Positions 35,630 to 45,303 are shown, numbered from the stretch's first letter. The stretch: DNA of 64,000 bases from Bacteroidota bacterium (GCA_024279425.1 JAJRRO010000092.1:1-64000); one strand, 5' to 3'. The notes: generated by a model from the letters alone, not told the origin. Numbers and translations are program-made.

Positions 35630-36421
35630 TCAATAATCCGAATACGCCGTAGGGTATAAGAAAAACCTATCTATATGCGATACATTATTCTGATACTTCG
35701 GCTTGGAGGATATTTCTTTCCATTTTGGGGCATTCCTAAATGCATCCCAATGTTTGTCTCTACTTTCTTGATTTTCAAATGTGGTCATATACATGAGATT
35801 GGGCATTTTGTCACCTGAAAGTACCTCAGCATAAAATACAGCGTTAAAGCCCAATTCTTCAAAGAGTTTGACTTCGCCTCCTGCATTGAACATATCTACC
35901 TTATTTTTGAAAATTTTCTCGGTTGGGGATTCATAACTTCTTAATTCATAAATTCGGTCTTCACGTGGCCCTTCAACCTTTGAAGCTGACATTTTTGGCA
36001 TGTCTTCAAAAGCTACCATTACTGTGGTGTTAACTCGGTCATAGGGTGGTTGGTCGTAAGTAGTTTCAAGATACTCCTTGCCAGCTTTTTGATAGGCGGT
36101 ATCATTCCATAACCTAGCTTCCGTATCATATAATTTGTCTTGTGAGGAAAACGGAATTAAAACAAAGATCTTGTTTGAGATGACATACTTGCTCGGATGC
36201 ATTTTAAAAACACCAACATTATGAATGCCCATTCTTTTTAAAGCTGGTAAATACGCATTTTCAAGATAGGTGTCGACCAAGTTCTCCTGGTTTTCATTTT
36301 CCAACGTATAGGTCTTAAGTTGGTAGAATTCACTTTGCTCATTTTGTGCATGTATACTTGTGAAAACTCCAGTTAGAAGGGCTGTGCAGACTATGGTCTT
36401 AAAGAAGGTAAAAGCTTTCAT
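35630..36421 (-). CDS. Secreted NIPSNAP-family protein
   Basis: A 263-residue protein with a signal peptide (ending FTSIHAQ) and two tandem dimeric alpha/beta-barrel (NIPSNAP) units: FYQLKTYTLENENQENLVDTYL near 28-50 and RIYELRSYESPTEKIFKNKV near 150-170. The second unit carries HWDAFRNAPKWKEI, a hallmark of NIPSNAP proteins. The molecular function in bacteria is unknown; many are found near sugar-catabolic genes. The start at 36421 is chosen for the signal peptide; an in-frame ATG lies 27 bp upstream. Confidence 0.85.
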   Translation of the reverse strand: MKAFTFFKTIVCTALLTGVFTSIHAQNEQSEFYQLKTYTLENENQENLVDTYLENAYLPALKRMGIHNVGVFKMHPSKYVISNKIFVLIPFSSQDKLYDTEARLWNDTAYQKAGKEYLETTYDQPPYDRVNTTVMVAFEDMPKMSASKVEGPREDRIYELRSYESPTEKIFKNKVDMFNAGGEVKLFEELGFNAVFYAEVLSGDKMPNLMYMTTFENQESRDKHWDAFRNAPKWKEISSKPKYQNNVSHIDRFFLYPTAYSDY

Positions 36422-36564
36422 TTTGGTTCTATTTAGAATTTTCCTCAAACTTAGTTATCATGATTCTTATTTCCAATATTTTCTTTAAAAACTCTTTTTT
36501 AAATTCCCCTTGGTCTAATCATGAAAGGTAATTGACGTATTTTAGCCGTTTGTTTTTGAACAAT

Positions 36565-37869
36565 ATGTCTAACCCCAACCAGTTTTCAGTTGTAAACCCC
36601 TCTAAAAGTCCGGTCTTTTATGGCTATGTGGTACTCATTATGGGCACAATTGGTATTTACTGTAGTATTCCGGGACAAACGATAGGTGTATCTGTTTTTA
36701 CGGATCCTGTAAAAGATGCGCTGGGACTTTCCCGAAACCAGTTTAGCAATGCCTATATGATAGGTACTATTTTCAGTTCACTGGTCATAGGGCGTGCGGG
36801 TATTTGGTTCGATAAATACGGGGCGCGGTATGTGGCATTTTTCGCCACTCTTACCTTGGCTTTCTCTCTTTTACTATGCTCATGGTCGGTTCATATGAGT
36901 GAGTTTGTAAAGCGGTTTCTTGATCAAGACTCTTGGATGATACCCTTTGTTATCATGACTGTACTTTTCTTTTTGATTCGGTTTGCGGGCCAGGGAGTGC
37001 TTACTATGGCTTCGAGAAACATGATCATGATTTGGTTTGATAAGAATAGGGGTAAGGTGAACTCATTCAGTAGTGTAGCCATATCTTTCGGTTTTTCCTC
37101 TTCGCCGCTATGGATAAATCAATTGATCGAAGGCTATAGTTGGGAAGGTACGTGGCAAATTTTGGCCTTGGGGCTATTAGCATTTAGTTTTTTTGTCTTT
37201 CAACTTTACAAGAACAGTCCCGAAAACCACGGTTTGTTGCCTGATGGTGCCAAGAGGTTGATTGAATTTGATATCGAATCCAAGCTTTTGGGAAAACAAT
37301 ATACCGTAAAGGAAGCTAAGGAGACTAGGGCTTTTTGGATGTATGGGTTGTTATTGGCCTTTAACAGTTTTTTTATAACGGGGCTTACCTTTCATGTGGT
37401 CTCCATTTTTGCGAGTGAAGGCTTTTCCAAAGAAGATGCTATTTCCATTTTTTTGCCGGAGTCGGTGGTGGCTGTTACTATTTCTACGCTATTCAATTTT
37501 TTAAGTGACTATCTTCAACTAAAGTTGTACTTATATTTGATGATTTTAGGGGGTATCATGGCCTCCGTAGGTTTTATATTTTTGCCTACTGCCATTGGTA
37601 TTCCATTCATAATTGGCGGTTTTGGTATTATGGGCGGTTTTTTTGCAGTGCTTAATGCCATAGTCTGGCCTCGTTTTTATGGAAGAAAAAGCCTAGGGGC
37701 CATAACAGGAAAGATCATGGGCATGCTTATTTTGGCCAGTGCCTTGGCACCATCGATTTTTAGTCTGTGCTTTTCAACATTTGACTCTTACAGGTTATTG
37801 GGTTATATGGGCTTGGCTTTCTTGTTTTTTTTGGTATTGGGTTCTATTAAGGCCAACAACCCACAATAA
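36565..37869 (+). CDS. MFS transporter
   Basis: A 434-residue major facilitator with 12 predicted helices. The helix 2-3 loop has GIWFDKYGARY, a variant of the MFS G-x-x-x-D-x-x-G-R motif, and residues near 195 (NSPENHGLLPDG) form the central loop. The overall style (FYGYVVLIMGTIGIYCSIPGQ, then SVFTDPVKDALGL) resembles OFA-type and monocarboxylate/anion carriers. The substrate cannot be determined and no catabolic genes adjoin. ATG 36565 is preferred to a TTG 33 bp upstream. Confidence 0.85.
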   Translation: MSNPNQFSVVNPSKSPVFYGYVVLIMGTIGIYCSIPGQTIGVSVFTDPVKDALGLSRNQFSNAYMIGTIFSSLVIGRAGIWFDKYGARYVAFFATLTLAFSLLLCSWSVHMSEFVKRFLDQDSWMIPFVIMTVLFFLIRFAGQGVLTMASRNMIMIWFDKNRGKVNSFSSVAISFGFSSSPLWINQLIEGYSWEGTWQILALGLLAFSFFVFQLYKNSPENHGLLPDGAKRLIEFDIESKLLGKQYTVKEAKETRAFWMYGLLLAFNSFFITGLTFHVVSIFASEGFSKEDAISIFLPESVVAVTISTLFNFLSDYLQLKLYLYLMILGGIMASVGFIFLPTAIGIPFIIGGFGIMGGFFAVLNAIVWPRFYGRKSLGAITGKIMGMLILASALAPSIFSLCFSTFDSYRLLGYMGLAFLFFLVLGSIKANNPQ

Positions 37870-37970
37870 TTCCAACTATTTCTACCATAAAATAGATGGT
37901 TTATGAGTCTTAATTAATTTATTTTTAGGACTTTACAACGGTAATAGTCACTTATTACGTTTATTGGTAT

Positions 37971-37978
37971 TATCTTTG
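37971..37978 (+). promoter_or_regulatory. -7 element of the cold-shock gene
   Basis: TATCTTTG matches TAnnTTTG and lies 32 bp before the start codon. No clear -33 element was found. Confidence 0.5.
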
Positions 37979-38010
37979 GCTTACATAAGTAATTAATTTA
38001 AATTTTAATA

Positions 38011-38202
38011 ATGAACAAAGGAACAGTAAAGTTCTTCAATAATGCCAAAGGATTTGGTTTTATAACTGAAGAAGGCGTAGACAAAGATCATTTTGTACAC
38101 GTATCTGGATTAGTTGACGAGATTCGTGAAGGCGATGAAGTTGAATTTGATCTACAAGAAGGTAATAAAGGATTAAACGCGGTAAACGTAAAAGTTATTT
38201 AA
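38011..38202 (+). CDS. Cold-shock domain protein
   Basis: A 63-residue CspA-family protein made only of the cold-shock OB fold. RNP1 is KGFGFIT at 13-19 and RNP2 is HFVHVSG at 27-33 (the usual first residue is Val, here His-Phe-Val). It binds single-stranded nucleic acid and acts as an RNA chaperone in the cytoplasm. A single-gene unit with its own promoter and terminator. Confidence 0.95.
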   Translation: MNKGTVKFFNNAKGFGFITEEGVDKDHFVHVSGLVDEIREGDEVEFDLQEGNKGLNAVNVKVI

Positions 38203-38231
38203 TAGATACTTTTTAATTTTTTAAGACAGAA

Positions 38232-38259
38232 GTCTATCAGAATTGATAGGCTTTTTTTA
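38232..38259 (+). terminator. Terminator of the cold-shock gene
   Basis: GTCTATCA and TGATAGGC form a stem around GAAT and are followed by a run of seven T. Confidence 0.8.
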
Positions 38260-38334
38260 TGGGCTTTTGTTAAATTATTCTCTAAATTGCTATACCCCAT
38301 TTCTTTTTGTTGAAATTCATAAAAATACATTCAT

Positions 38335-40029
38335 ATGAAAACATTTTTGTTCACTTTATTTACAAGTTTTTTTATTGGCAATATGGGCTTGTGCCAAGAT
38401 AGGGTTACCGGGAAAACATTTGCGACCCGCTCCGAAGTATTGGCCCAGAATGGAATGGTGGCAACAAGTCATCCGCTGGCGACGCAGGTTGGACTTGATA
38501 TCCTTAAAAATGGAGGTAATGCCATTGATGCTGCAATAGCAGCCAATGCTGCATTGGGATTGATGGAGCCCACGGGAAATGGTATTGGTGGAGATTTATT
38601 TGCCATTGTATGGGATGCCAAGACGAAAAAACTCTACGGACTTAACGCCAGTGGTCGTTCTCCCAGAAAGTTGACTTTGGAATATTTTGAAAAACAAGGA
38701 ATGGATAAAATCCCTTCCCACGGCCCATTGCCTGTAAGTGTCCCTGGGGCTGTAGATGGCTGGTTTGAACTTCATGAAAAGTTTGGTTCAAAGCCAATGG
38801 AGGAAATCTTGGCTCCAGCCATTTCCTATGCAGAAAAAGGCTTTCCGTTGACCGAATTGATAGCCTGGTATATGCAAAGTGTAAATACCTTTCAAAAAGG
38901 CGGGTTTGCCAATATAAAGGAAACTTATATTGATCAGAACAATGGCAAATTGCCAGGAGAAGGGGAAATCTATAAAAACCCATATTTAGCCAATACCTTA
39001 AAAAAAATCGCAGAAGGCGGTCGTAATGCATTTTACAAAGGGGAAGTAGCCAGATCCATTGCAAAATTCATTCAAGAAAAAGGCGGTTTTTTATCTACCA
39101 AGGATTTGGCAAACCATACATCGGAATGGGTTGAACCTGTTTCGGTCAATTATCGCGGGTACGACGTTTGGGAATTGCCACCAAACGGACAGGGAATAGC
39201 GGCTCTTCAAATGTTGCAGATTTTGGAAGGTTACGATTTTTCGAATATCGAATTTGGTAGCGCTGAGCACTTGCATTTGTTTACAGAGGCTAAGAAACTG
39301 GCGTTTGAGGATAGGGCCAAGTATTATGCGGATATGGATTTTGCCAAAGTACCGGTATCTGAATTGCTTGCCGACGACTATGCGGCTGATAGAAGAAAGC
39401 TCATTGGAGAACAGGCCTCCTCTTATGATGCAGGTGAAATCAGTGCCGGGGAAACCATTTATATGACGGCTGCCGACAAGGATGGAAATATGATTTCCTT
39501 GATTCAGAGTAATTATCGGGGCATGGGATCTGGTATGGTACCGCCCAAATTGGGTTTTATGTTACAGGATCGAGGTGAATTGTTCAGCTTAAAGAGAGGA
39601 CAGGCCAATACCTATGAACCCGGCAAGCGCCCTTTTCATACCATAATCCCTGCGTTTATTACCAAAGATGGCGAACCCTTTGTAAGTTTTGGGGTTATGG
39701 GAGGCGATTTTCAACCACAGGGTCATACACAGATAGTCATGAACCTGGTTGATTTCGGCATGAACCTTCAAGAGGCGGGCGATGCTCCTCGTTGGGACCA
39801 TACCGGTACTTCAACACCAACAGGTTTCCCAAAAAAGGGAACTGGTGAAATTCGATTAGAATCGGGGATACCCTATCAAACGATTAGGGGCCTTATGGAT
39901 AGAAGGCATAAAGTGAGTTTTGGCCGTGGAATATATGGTGGTTATCAGGCTATTATGTGGGATAAAAAGAATAAGGTATATCGTGGCGCCTCCGAAAGTC
40001 GCAAAGATGGTCAAGCAGCGGGGTATTAA
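38335..40029 (+). CDS. ggt: Secreted gamma-glutamyltransferase
   Basis: A 564-residue N-terminal nucleophile hydrolase with a signal peptide (ending NMGLCQ). GNAIDAAIAANAALGLMEP and GNGIGGDLFA are GGT hallmarks. The autocleavage and catalytic threonine is Thr374 in GETIYMTAADKDGN, followed by SLIQSNYRGMGSG. The precursor would be cut into about 373- and 191-residue subunits in the periplasm. It transfers or hydrolyses gamma-glutamyl groups of glutathione-like compounds, often for amino-acid salvage. A metallo-beta-lactamase gene starts 14 bp after its stop, so they are probably co-transcribed. Confidence 0.9.
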   Translation: MKTFLFTLFTSFFIGNMGLCQDRVTGKTFATRSEVLAQNGMVATSHPLATQVGLDILKNGGNAIDAAIAANAALGLMEPTGNGIGGDLFAIVWDAKTKKLYGLNASGRSPRKLTLEYFEKQGMDKIPSHGPLPVSVPGAVDGWFELHEKFGSKPMEEILAPAISYAEKGFPLTELIAWYMQSVNTFQKGGFANIKETYIDQNNGKLPGEGEIYKNPYLANTLKKIAEGGRNAFYKGEVARSIAKFIQEKGGFLSTKDLANHTSEWVEPVSVNYRGYDVWELPPNGQGIAALQMLQILEGYDFSNIEFGSAEHLHLFTEAKKLAFEDRAKYYADMDFAKVPVSELLADDYAADRRKLIGEQASSYDAGEISAGETIYMTAADKDGNMISLIQSNYRGMGSGMVPPKLGFMLQDRGELFSLKRGQANTYEPGKRPFHTIIPAFITKDGEPFVSFGVMGGDFQPQGHTQIVMNLVDFGMNLQEAGDAPRWDHTGTSTPTGFPKKGTGEIRLESGIPYQTIRGLMDRRHKVSFGRGIYGGYQAIMWDKKNKVYRGASESRKDGQAAGY

Positions 40030-40043
40030 GTTTGAGACTAAGG

Positions 40044-40784
40044 ATGGGATATAAAACTGTTGCGATAATCAGCATTGTAATACTGGTATTAGGATGTAAA
40101 ACAACACCTTCGGAGGTCGAGACCTATGCATCCGAAAACCTTAAGATTGAAAGATTATCGGATAACGCTTTCCTGCATATTTCTTATTTGGACACAAAAA
40201 AATATGGCAAAGTATCCTGCAATGGAATGATTGTAATATATCAAGGTGAAGCTATAGTTCTTGATACACCTACTAATGATGAGGCAACTGTAGAATTGCT
40301 GAATTGGATAGAGTCGAAGGCTAGAAGTAAAACTAAAGCGGTCGTAGCTACTCATTTTCATATGGATTGCCTTGGAGGCTTAAATGAATTCCACAAAAGA
40401 CAGATTCCGTCTTATGCCCATAATAAGACCATTGAATTGGCAAAAGCCGACAATACTATCCTTCCCGAAAGTGGATTTGAAAATTATCTGGAACTCAAGA
40501 TTGGCAATGAAATTGTGGTCAATGAGTTTTTTGGGGAAGGGCATACAAAGGATAACATTATCAGTTATTTTCCAAAGGAAAAGATAATGTTTGGAGGATG
40601 TTTGATAAAAACAGATGGTGCAGGAAAAGGTAATCTGAACGATGCCAATGTAAGTGATTGGCCAAATACCGTAAAGAAAGTGAATGAAAAGTACGTGGAT
40701 GTCAAAATCGTAGTCCCAGGGCATGGCAAAGTGGGTGGTGCCAATCTATTCGATTATACGATTAACCTTTTTAAAAAGCAGTAA
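40044..40784 (+). CDS. Lipoprotein subclass B1 metallo-beta-lactamase
   Basis: A 246-residue zinc hydrolase with a lipoprotein-type N-terminus (VLGC). All six subclass B1 ligands are present: His104, His106 and Asp108 (THFHMDCLGG), His167 (GEGHTKDN), Cys186 (GGCLIK, with the Lys used to bind the substrate carboxylate) and His227 (PGHGK). Subclass B1 enzymes hydrolyse penicillins, cephalosporins and carbapenems in the periplasm; lipidation as in NDM would anchor it. Activity is predicted, not shown. It follows a gamma-glutamyltransferase by 14 bp and precedes a GyrI-like gene by 9 bp. Start at 40044 (ATG) rather than a TTG 12 bp upstream. Confidence 0.88.
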   Translation: MGYKTVAIISIVILVLGCKTTPSEVETYASENLKIERLSDNAFLHISYLDTKKYGKVSCNGMIVIYQGEAIVLDTPTNDEATVELLNWIESKARSKTKAVVATHFHMDCLGGLNEFHKRQIPSYAHNKTIELAKADNTILPESGFENYLELKIGNEIVVNEFFGEGHTKDNIISYFPKEKIMFGGCLIKTDGAGKGNLNDANVSDWPNTVKKVNEKYVDVKIVVPGHGKVGGANLFDYTINLFKKQ

Positions 40785-40793
40785 AATGCATAA

Positions 40794-41300
40794 ATGGTAA
40801 ATTCTAGAATTGAAGTTATACAAGGAAAAAAATTGATTGGCATTAACCTAAAGATGTCCCTTATCAATAACAGAACTCGACAATTGTGGGGGCAGTTTAT
40901 GCCAAGGAAAAGTGAAATTGTCAATTCAATCACAGAGGATAGGATATCGTTACAAGAATATCCTGCAGACTATTTTACAAAATTCAATCCTAATACAGAA
41001 TTTGAAAAATGGGCGGCCGTTGAAGTAAATGATTTTCAAAATACACCAGATGCAATGGAAGCCTTACTATTGGTTGGCGGACTATATGTTGTCTTTGAGT
41101 GTAAAGGATTGAGCAATAGCAACGAGATATTTGAATATATTTTTTCAAATTGGATTCCCAATTCAGAATACAAGCTTGATGATAGACCCCATTTTGAGGT
41201 TTTGGGAGAGAAATATAAAAATAATGATTCTAATTCCGAGGAAGAAATATGGATTCCGATTCAACTCAAATATACCCCAAAAGCACCCTCGATTGGTTAG
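40794..41300 (+). CDS. GyrI-like small-molecule-binding protein
   Basis: A 168-residue protein of the SOUL/GyrI-like (AraC effector-binding) fold, without any DNA-binding domain. Visible features: IGINLKMSL near the start, RQLWGQFMPRKSEI, WAAVEVNDF, GLYVVFECKG and FSNWIPNSEYKLDDRPHFEVLGE, the family core. Stand-alone members bind drugs or other hydrophobic small molecules, and some act as hydrolases or gyrase protectants. It begins 9 bp after the beta-lactamase stop, so it is probably the third gene of the same operon. That may hint at a toxic-compound role. Confidence 0.82.
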   Translation: MVNSRIEVIQGKKLIGINLKMSLINNRTRQLWGQFMPRKSEIVNSITEDRISLQEYPADYFTKFNPNTEFEKWAAVEVNDFQNTPDAMEALLLVGGLYVVFECKGLSNSNEIFEYIFSNWIPNSEYKLDDRPHFEVLGEKYKNNDSNSEEEIWIPIQLKYTPKAPSIG

Positions 41301-41466
41301 GCAAGGTGGCTTCAACAAAGTTGAAGACGGAAGGGTAGTCAAAATAACCTCAATCCTATACTGAGCAAAAGACGATAAAAAAGAACCAAAAAAATAAACA
41401 ACCGACAACCCTAATTTGCTAAATTTACATATCTAAATAAGTAGTAAACACTAAAAATCATTTCTA

Positions 41467-41886
41467 ATGAAATCAATTACAAAAAAATTGCAGTATGTTT
41501 TCGTTGCAGCCTTACTTCTATGTGTAACCGCAACAATTGCTAACACCAACATTACAGAGAATAAAATGGACATTTCAGTATCGGCCGATGAACTTTTAGG
41601 AGCTTGGGTGTATACGGTTGAGAATGTCCCTTATGAATATAGCAAAGGGGTTTTCCTGATTTCCAAAGAAAAAGGTGCTTATAATGTACAGGTACAGTTA
41701 CCCCATGCTACCTTGATCGGTGAGGATATTGAGGTCAAAGGTAATACCGTAAAGTTTAACCTTATTATTGAAGGTCAAAGTGTTTCTGTAGAACTGACTT
41801 CAAATGGAGATAATATTACAGGAGAAAGTAATTCTATGGATGGCACCTACCAGATTGAAGGAAAAAGACAGGCGCAGCCAGAATAA
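41467..41886 (+). CDS. Small secreted protein of unknown function
   Basis: A 139-residue protein with a signal peptide (ending ATIANT). The mature part is an all-beta lipocalin-like strip: ADELLGAWVYTVENVPYEY, then GVFLISKEKGAYNVQVQLP, then GDNITGESNSMDGTY. A G-x-W start and this strand pattern resemble small lipocalin-like proteins, but I cannot place the family. A hairpin terminator follows. Confidence 0.7.
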   Translation: MKSITKKLQYVFVAALLLCVTATIANTNITENKMDISVSADELLGAWVYTVENVPYEYSKGVFLISKEKGAYNVQVQLPHATLIGEDIEVKGNTVKFNLIIEGQSVSVELTSNGDNITGESNSMDGTYQIEGKRQAQPE

Positions 41887-41910
41887 AATGCACAAGTTTT
41901 AAAAAAATAT

Positions 41911-41949
41911 AATCCAAGAAGGTCAATAACTGGTTTTCTTGGATTTTTT
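41911..41949 (+). terminator. Hairpin terminator after 41467-41886
   Basis: AATCCAAGAA and TTCTTGGATT form a 10-bp stem followed by a T run. Confidence 0.85.
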
Positions 41950-42034
41950 GTTTCAATAAATCACGTGGATATGGAGTTTAAAAATAGCGTCGTACTCCTT
42001 TTAGTATTTATTATTTTTGAGTAAATATCTAACG

Positions 42035-43549
42035 ATGAAAATTAGATTCCTTCTTTCTTTTCTTTTGTTAATTGTCAACTTCACCAATGGTCAGAAAATA
42101 AACCAACAACGTTTGAATGAGTTGTCAAGTCAGTTTGCCAAGAGTTCATTTCCATTGTTAAAGGAAATATTGAGTATTCCCAATGATGCTTTTTATCCTA
42201 ATGAAATAGAAAAGAATGTAAAATGGTGTGAGAGTCAATTTGCAAAACGAAATTTTTCAACCACGCGGATCAGCACCGAAAAAGCGCCACTGCTATTGGC
42301 GGAGCGAAAAAGTAAAAGGGCGAAAAAAACCGTATTGATCTATCTTCAAATTGACGGGCAGCCTGTAGATTCAACAAGATGGTTTCAGGAAAGTCCGTAT
42401 ATGCCTGCTTTGAAAAAACGAAATTCAAATGGAGAATGGTCAGAAATCCCATGGAATCAAATTGAAGAGTATGATGATGAATGGCGGGTTTTTGCGAGAT
42501 CGGCTTCTGACGCCAAGGGGCCTGTGGCCATGTTTCTATCCGCTCTTGATGCACTATCCAAGATTAAGGTAAACCCTAATTTCAATATTAAGGTCATTAT
42601 GGATTTTGAGGAAGAGCTGGGGTCTCCGCATTTACCAAAAGCAGTAACCGATAACGCAGAGCTACTCAGTGCCGATATGTTGGTGATTTTTGATGGTCCA
42701 AGGCATATTACCAACAAGCCCACATTGACCTTTGGGGCTAGGGGCATTGCGACCATAACCTTGACCACATACGGACCGGTTGTGCCGCAACATAGTGGTC
42801 ATTTTGGTAATTATGCGCCAAATCCGGCATTTCGTTTGTCCAAAATACTTGCCGGAATGAAAGATGATGATGGCAAGGTCACTTTACCCGGGTTCTATGA
42901 TGGAATTCAGATTGACGCAAAAACACGGGAAATACTTAATGCCGTTCCTGATGACGAAAAGGAAATCCGTTCCCGATTGCAACTGGGAAGTGTAGATAAG
43001 GTGGGTAGTAACTATCAGGAAGCCATTCAATACCCTTCATTGAACATACGAGGCATGCAATCTGGTTGGATTAATGAAAAAGTGCGTACCATTGTTCCAG
43101 GCTGGGCCAGGGCAGAAATTGATGTACGGTTGGTGTTGGAATCCAATCCAGAAAGATTGATAGGCCTGGTTAAGAGTTATATTAAGGACCAAGGCTATTT
43201 TGTTACAGATCAGGTTCCTACCAAAGAGGAGCGTATGTCCCATGAAAAGGTTGCAACTTTTACCTACGAAATATCGTATCAATCCTTTAGAACCGATTTC
43301 GATTCAGAGGTGGGTGTTTGGCTGCAAAGAGCCATGGAAAAAGCTTTTGGTGAAGATCCCATTATGATTCGTATGAGTGGTGGTTCTATTCCGATTTCAC
43401 CCTTTGTGACCACATTGAATATTCCTGCCGTCACGGTACCCACGGTAAATCGCGACAATAATCAACACAGTCCTAATGAAAATTTACGTCTAGGAAATTA
43501 TAGGGAAGGCATTAAAACGATGATAGCCATATTAAGTGAGAAATTATAG
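42035..43549 (+). CDS. Secreted M20-family metallo-hydrolase
   Basis: A 504-residue M20/M25/M40-type peptidase with a signal peptide (ending TNGQ). The dimerisation domain is inserted in the usual place. Ligand motifs: YLQIDGQPVDS (where M20 enzymes have H-x-D, here Gln replaces His), SDAKGP with the bridging Asp, DFEEELGS with the Glu pair, IFDGPRH, and NNQHSPNE with the last His. Peptide or acyl-amino-acid hydrolysis in the periplasm is likely. The Gln replacement may be a subfamily trait. ATG 42035 is chosen over an earlier TTG. Confidence 0.82.
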   Translation: MKIRFLLSFLLLIVNFTNGQKINQQRLNELSSQFAKSSFPLLKEILSIPNDAFYPNEIEKNVKWCESQFAKRNFSTTRISTEKAPLLLAERKSKRAKKTVLIYLQIDGQPVDSTRWFQESPYMPALKKRNSNGEWSEIPWNQIEEYDDEWRVFARSASDAKGPVAMFLSALDALSKIKVNPNFNIKVIMDFEEELGSPHLPKAVTDNAELLSADMLVIFDGPRHITNKPTLTFGARGIATITLTTYGPVVPQHSGHFGNYAPNPAFRLSKILAGMKDDDGKVTLPGFYDGIQIDAKTREILNAVPDDEKEIRSRLQLGSVDKVGSNYQEAIQYPSLNIRGMQSGWINEKVRTIVPGWARAEIDVRLVLESNPERLIGLVKSYIKDQGYFVTDQVPTKEERMSHEKVATFTYEISYQSFRTDFDSEVGVWLQRAMEKAFGEDPIMIRMSGGSIPISPFVTTLNIPAVTVPTVNRDNNQHSPNENLRLGNYREGIKTMIAILSEKL

Positions 43550-43636
43550 TTTTTGAAGCACTACAAGTGAGGGTAAACCCATAATTTTGAAAGGGTTGAC
43601 GGTCGTGGCATGACAAATAATTAAAAATTAACGGAA

Positions 43637-45262
43637 ATGAAAAATAGTCTAATACTGCTTGTTTTGGTGTTGATGGGTTGTGAAGCACCAAGGGAAAATG
43701 TTGATCTGTTGGTGATAAATGCAAATGTGTACACTGTGGATAAGGATTTTTCCAGAGTTGAGGCCTTTGCCATAAAGGACGGTAAGTTTGCGGATATTGA
43801 TACTTCGAAAGAAATACAGAAAAAATATTTATCCAATCAAATAGTCGACCTGAAAGGCCGTACGATTACTCCTGGGCTTATAGATGCCCATTGCCATTTT
43901 TATGGGTTGGGACAAAACCAGCAAGTACAAGTAGTTGACCTTGTAGGGACTAGAAGTTATGATGAGATATTGCAAAAAGTGAAAAGTTTTCAGGAGGAAA
44001 ACCCCAAAGGGTTTATCCTAGGCAGGGGTTGGGATCAAAACGACTGGGATGTAAAAGAATTTCCCACCAAAAAAGAACTTGATGCGTTATTTCCTGATAC
44101 TCCGGTAGCCCTTCGTCGTGTTGATGGCCATGCCCTTTTAGTGAACCAAAAAGCTTTGGATATGGCCGGGATTAATGAAGATACCAAGACAACAGGTGGG
44201 GAAATCGTAAAGAAAAATGGGAAAATAACGGGGGTTCTAATAGATGGTCCAACGGGAATGATTGGGGAGATAATGCCTAGTTCCAATAGAGCTGCCCAGA
44301 TACAGGCTTTAAAAGATGCTGAACAGATTTGTTTAAGCTACGGACTCACGACAGTGAATGATGCAGGCCTCGATCGTTCCACGATTGAGTTGATAGACAG
44401 TTTGCAACAGGCTGGGGAATTGTTGATTCGGGTATATGCAATGATCAGTGCTTCAAAAGAGAATATGGATTATTATTTGGCTCGAAAGCCATATAAAACG
44501 GATAGATTGAACGTCCGTTCTGTAAAAGTGTATGGTGATGGAGCATTGGGCTCAAGAGATGCTGCCTTAAAAAAACCGTATTCTGACAAGCCTGGACATT
44601 TTGGAGCTATGACTACTCCTCTAAAAGAAATCGAATCCATAGCTGAAGATATAGTCCAAACCGAATACCAAATGAATACGCATGCTATTGGTGATTCCGC
44701 AAATGTATTTGTATTAAAGACCTATCAGAAAGTCTTGAATGGTACAAAGGATAGACGTTGGAAAGTGGAACACGCCCAAATAATATCGTTAGATGATTTT
44801 GATTATTTCAAACAAGGCATAATTCCATCTATACAACCCACACATGCCACCAGTGATATGTATTGGGCAGGTGATAGGTTGGGAGAAGAAAGGGAAAAAG
44901 GAGCTTATGCTTTCAGGACATTGTTGGATAAAGCGGGTACGGTAGCCTTAGGAACAGATTTTCCAGTAGAACAGGTCAGTCCGTTTTTGACGTTTTATGC
45001 GGCTGTTGCAAGAAAGGATTTGGATAATTATCCAGAAGGTGGATATCAAATGAATGAAGCTCTTTCAAGGGAAGAAACATTGAAAGGAATGACCATATGG
45101 GCCGCGCATTCTAATTTTGAGGAAGATGAAAAAGGTAGTATTGAGGTTGGGAAGTTTGCAGACTTCACAGTTTTAAGTGCCGACCTAATGGAAGTGCCCA
45201 TTGAAGAGGTTCCAAAGATAAAAGTTGAACAAACTTTTGTTGGAGGGATAAGGGTAAAGTAG
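43637..45262 (+). CDS. Lipoprotein amidohydrolase (YtcJ-like)
   Basis: A 541-residue metal-dependent amidohydrolase of the YtcJ/Amidohydro_3 group. The lipobox is LMGC. VINANVYTVD and FAIKDGKF are the N-terminal beta-sandwich, ITPGLIDAHCHFYGLG gives the first metal ligands (H-x-H), DGHALLVN and THAIGDSAN follow, and ALGTDFPVE has the catalytic Asp; IEVGKFADFTVL closes the sandwich. Substrates of YtcJ-like proteins are mostly unknown hydrolysable amides. A terminator follows at 45304. Confidence 0.87.
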   Translation: MKNSLILLVLVLMGCEAPRENVDLLVINANVYTVDKDFSRVEAFAIKDGKFADIDTSKEIQKKYLSNQIVDLKGRTITPGLIDAHCHFYGLGQNQQVQVVDLVGTRSYDEILQKVKSFQEENPKGFILGRGWDQNDWDVKEFPTKKELDALFPDTPVALRRVDGHALLVNQKALDMAGINEDTKTTGGEIVKKNGKITGVLIDGPTGMIGEIMPSSNRAAQIQALKDAEQICLSYGLTTVNDAGLDRSTIELIDSLQQAGELLIRVYAMISASKENMDYYLARKPYKTDRLNVRSVKVYGDGALGSRDAALKKPYSDKPGHFGAMTTPLKEIESIAEDIVQTEYQMNTHAIGDSANVFVLKTYQKVLNGTKDRRWKVEHAQIISLDDFDYFKQGIIPSIQPTHATSDMYWAGDRLGEEREKGAYAFRTLLDKAGTVALGTDFPVEQVSPFLTFYAAVARKDLDNYPEGGYQMNEALSREETLKGMTIWAAHSNFEEDEKGSIEVGKFADFTVLSADLMEVPIEEVPKIKVEQTFVGGIRVK

Positions 45263-45303
45263 ATGTTAAATGCCGCTTTCCATAAACTAGTGGGGAATGA
45301 GCG

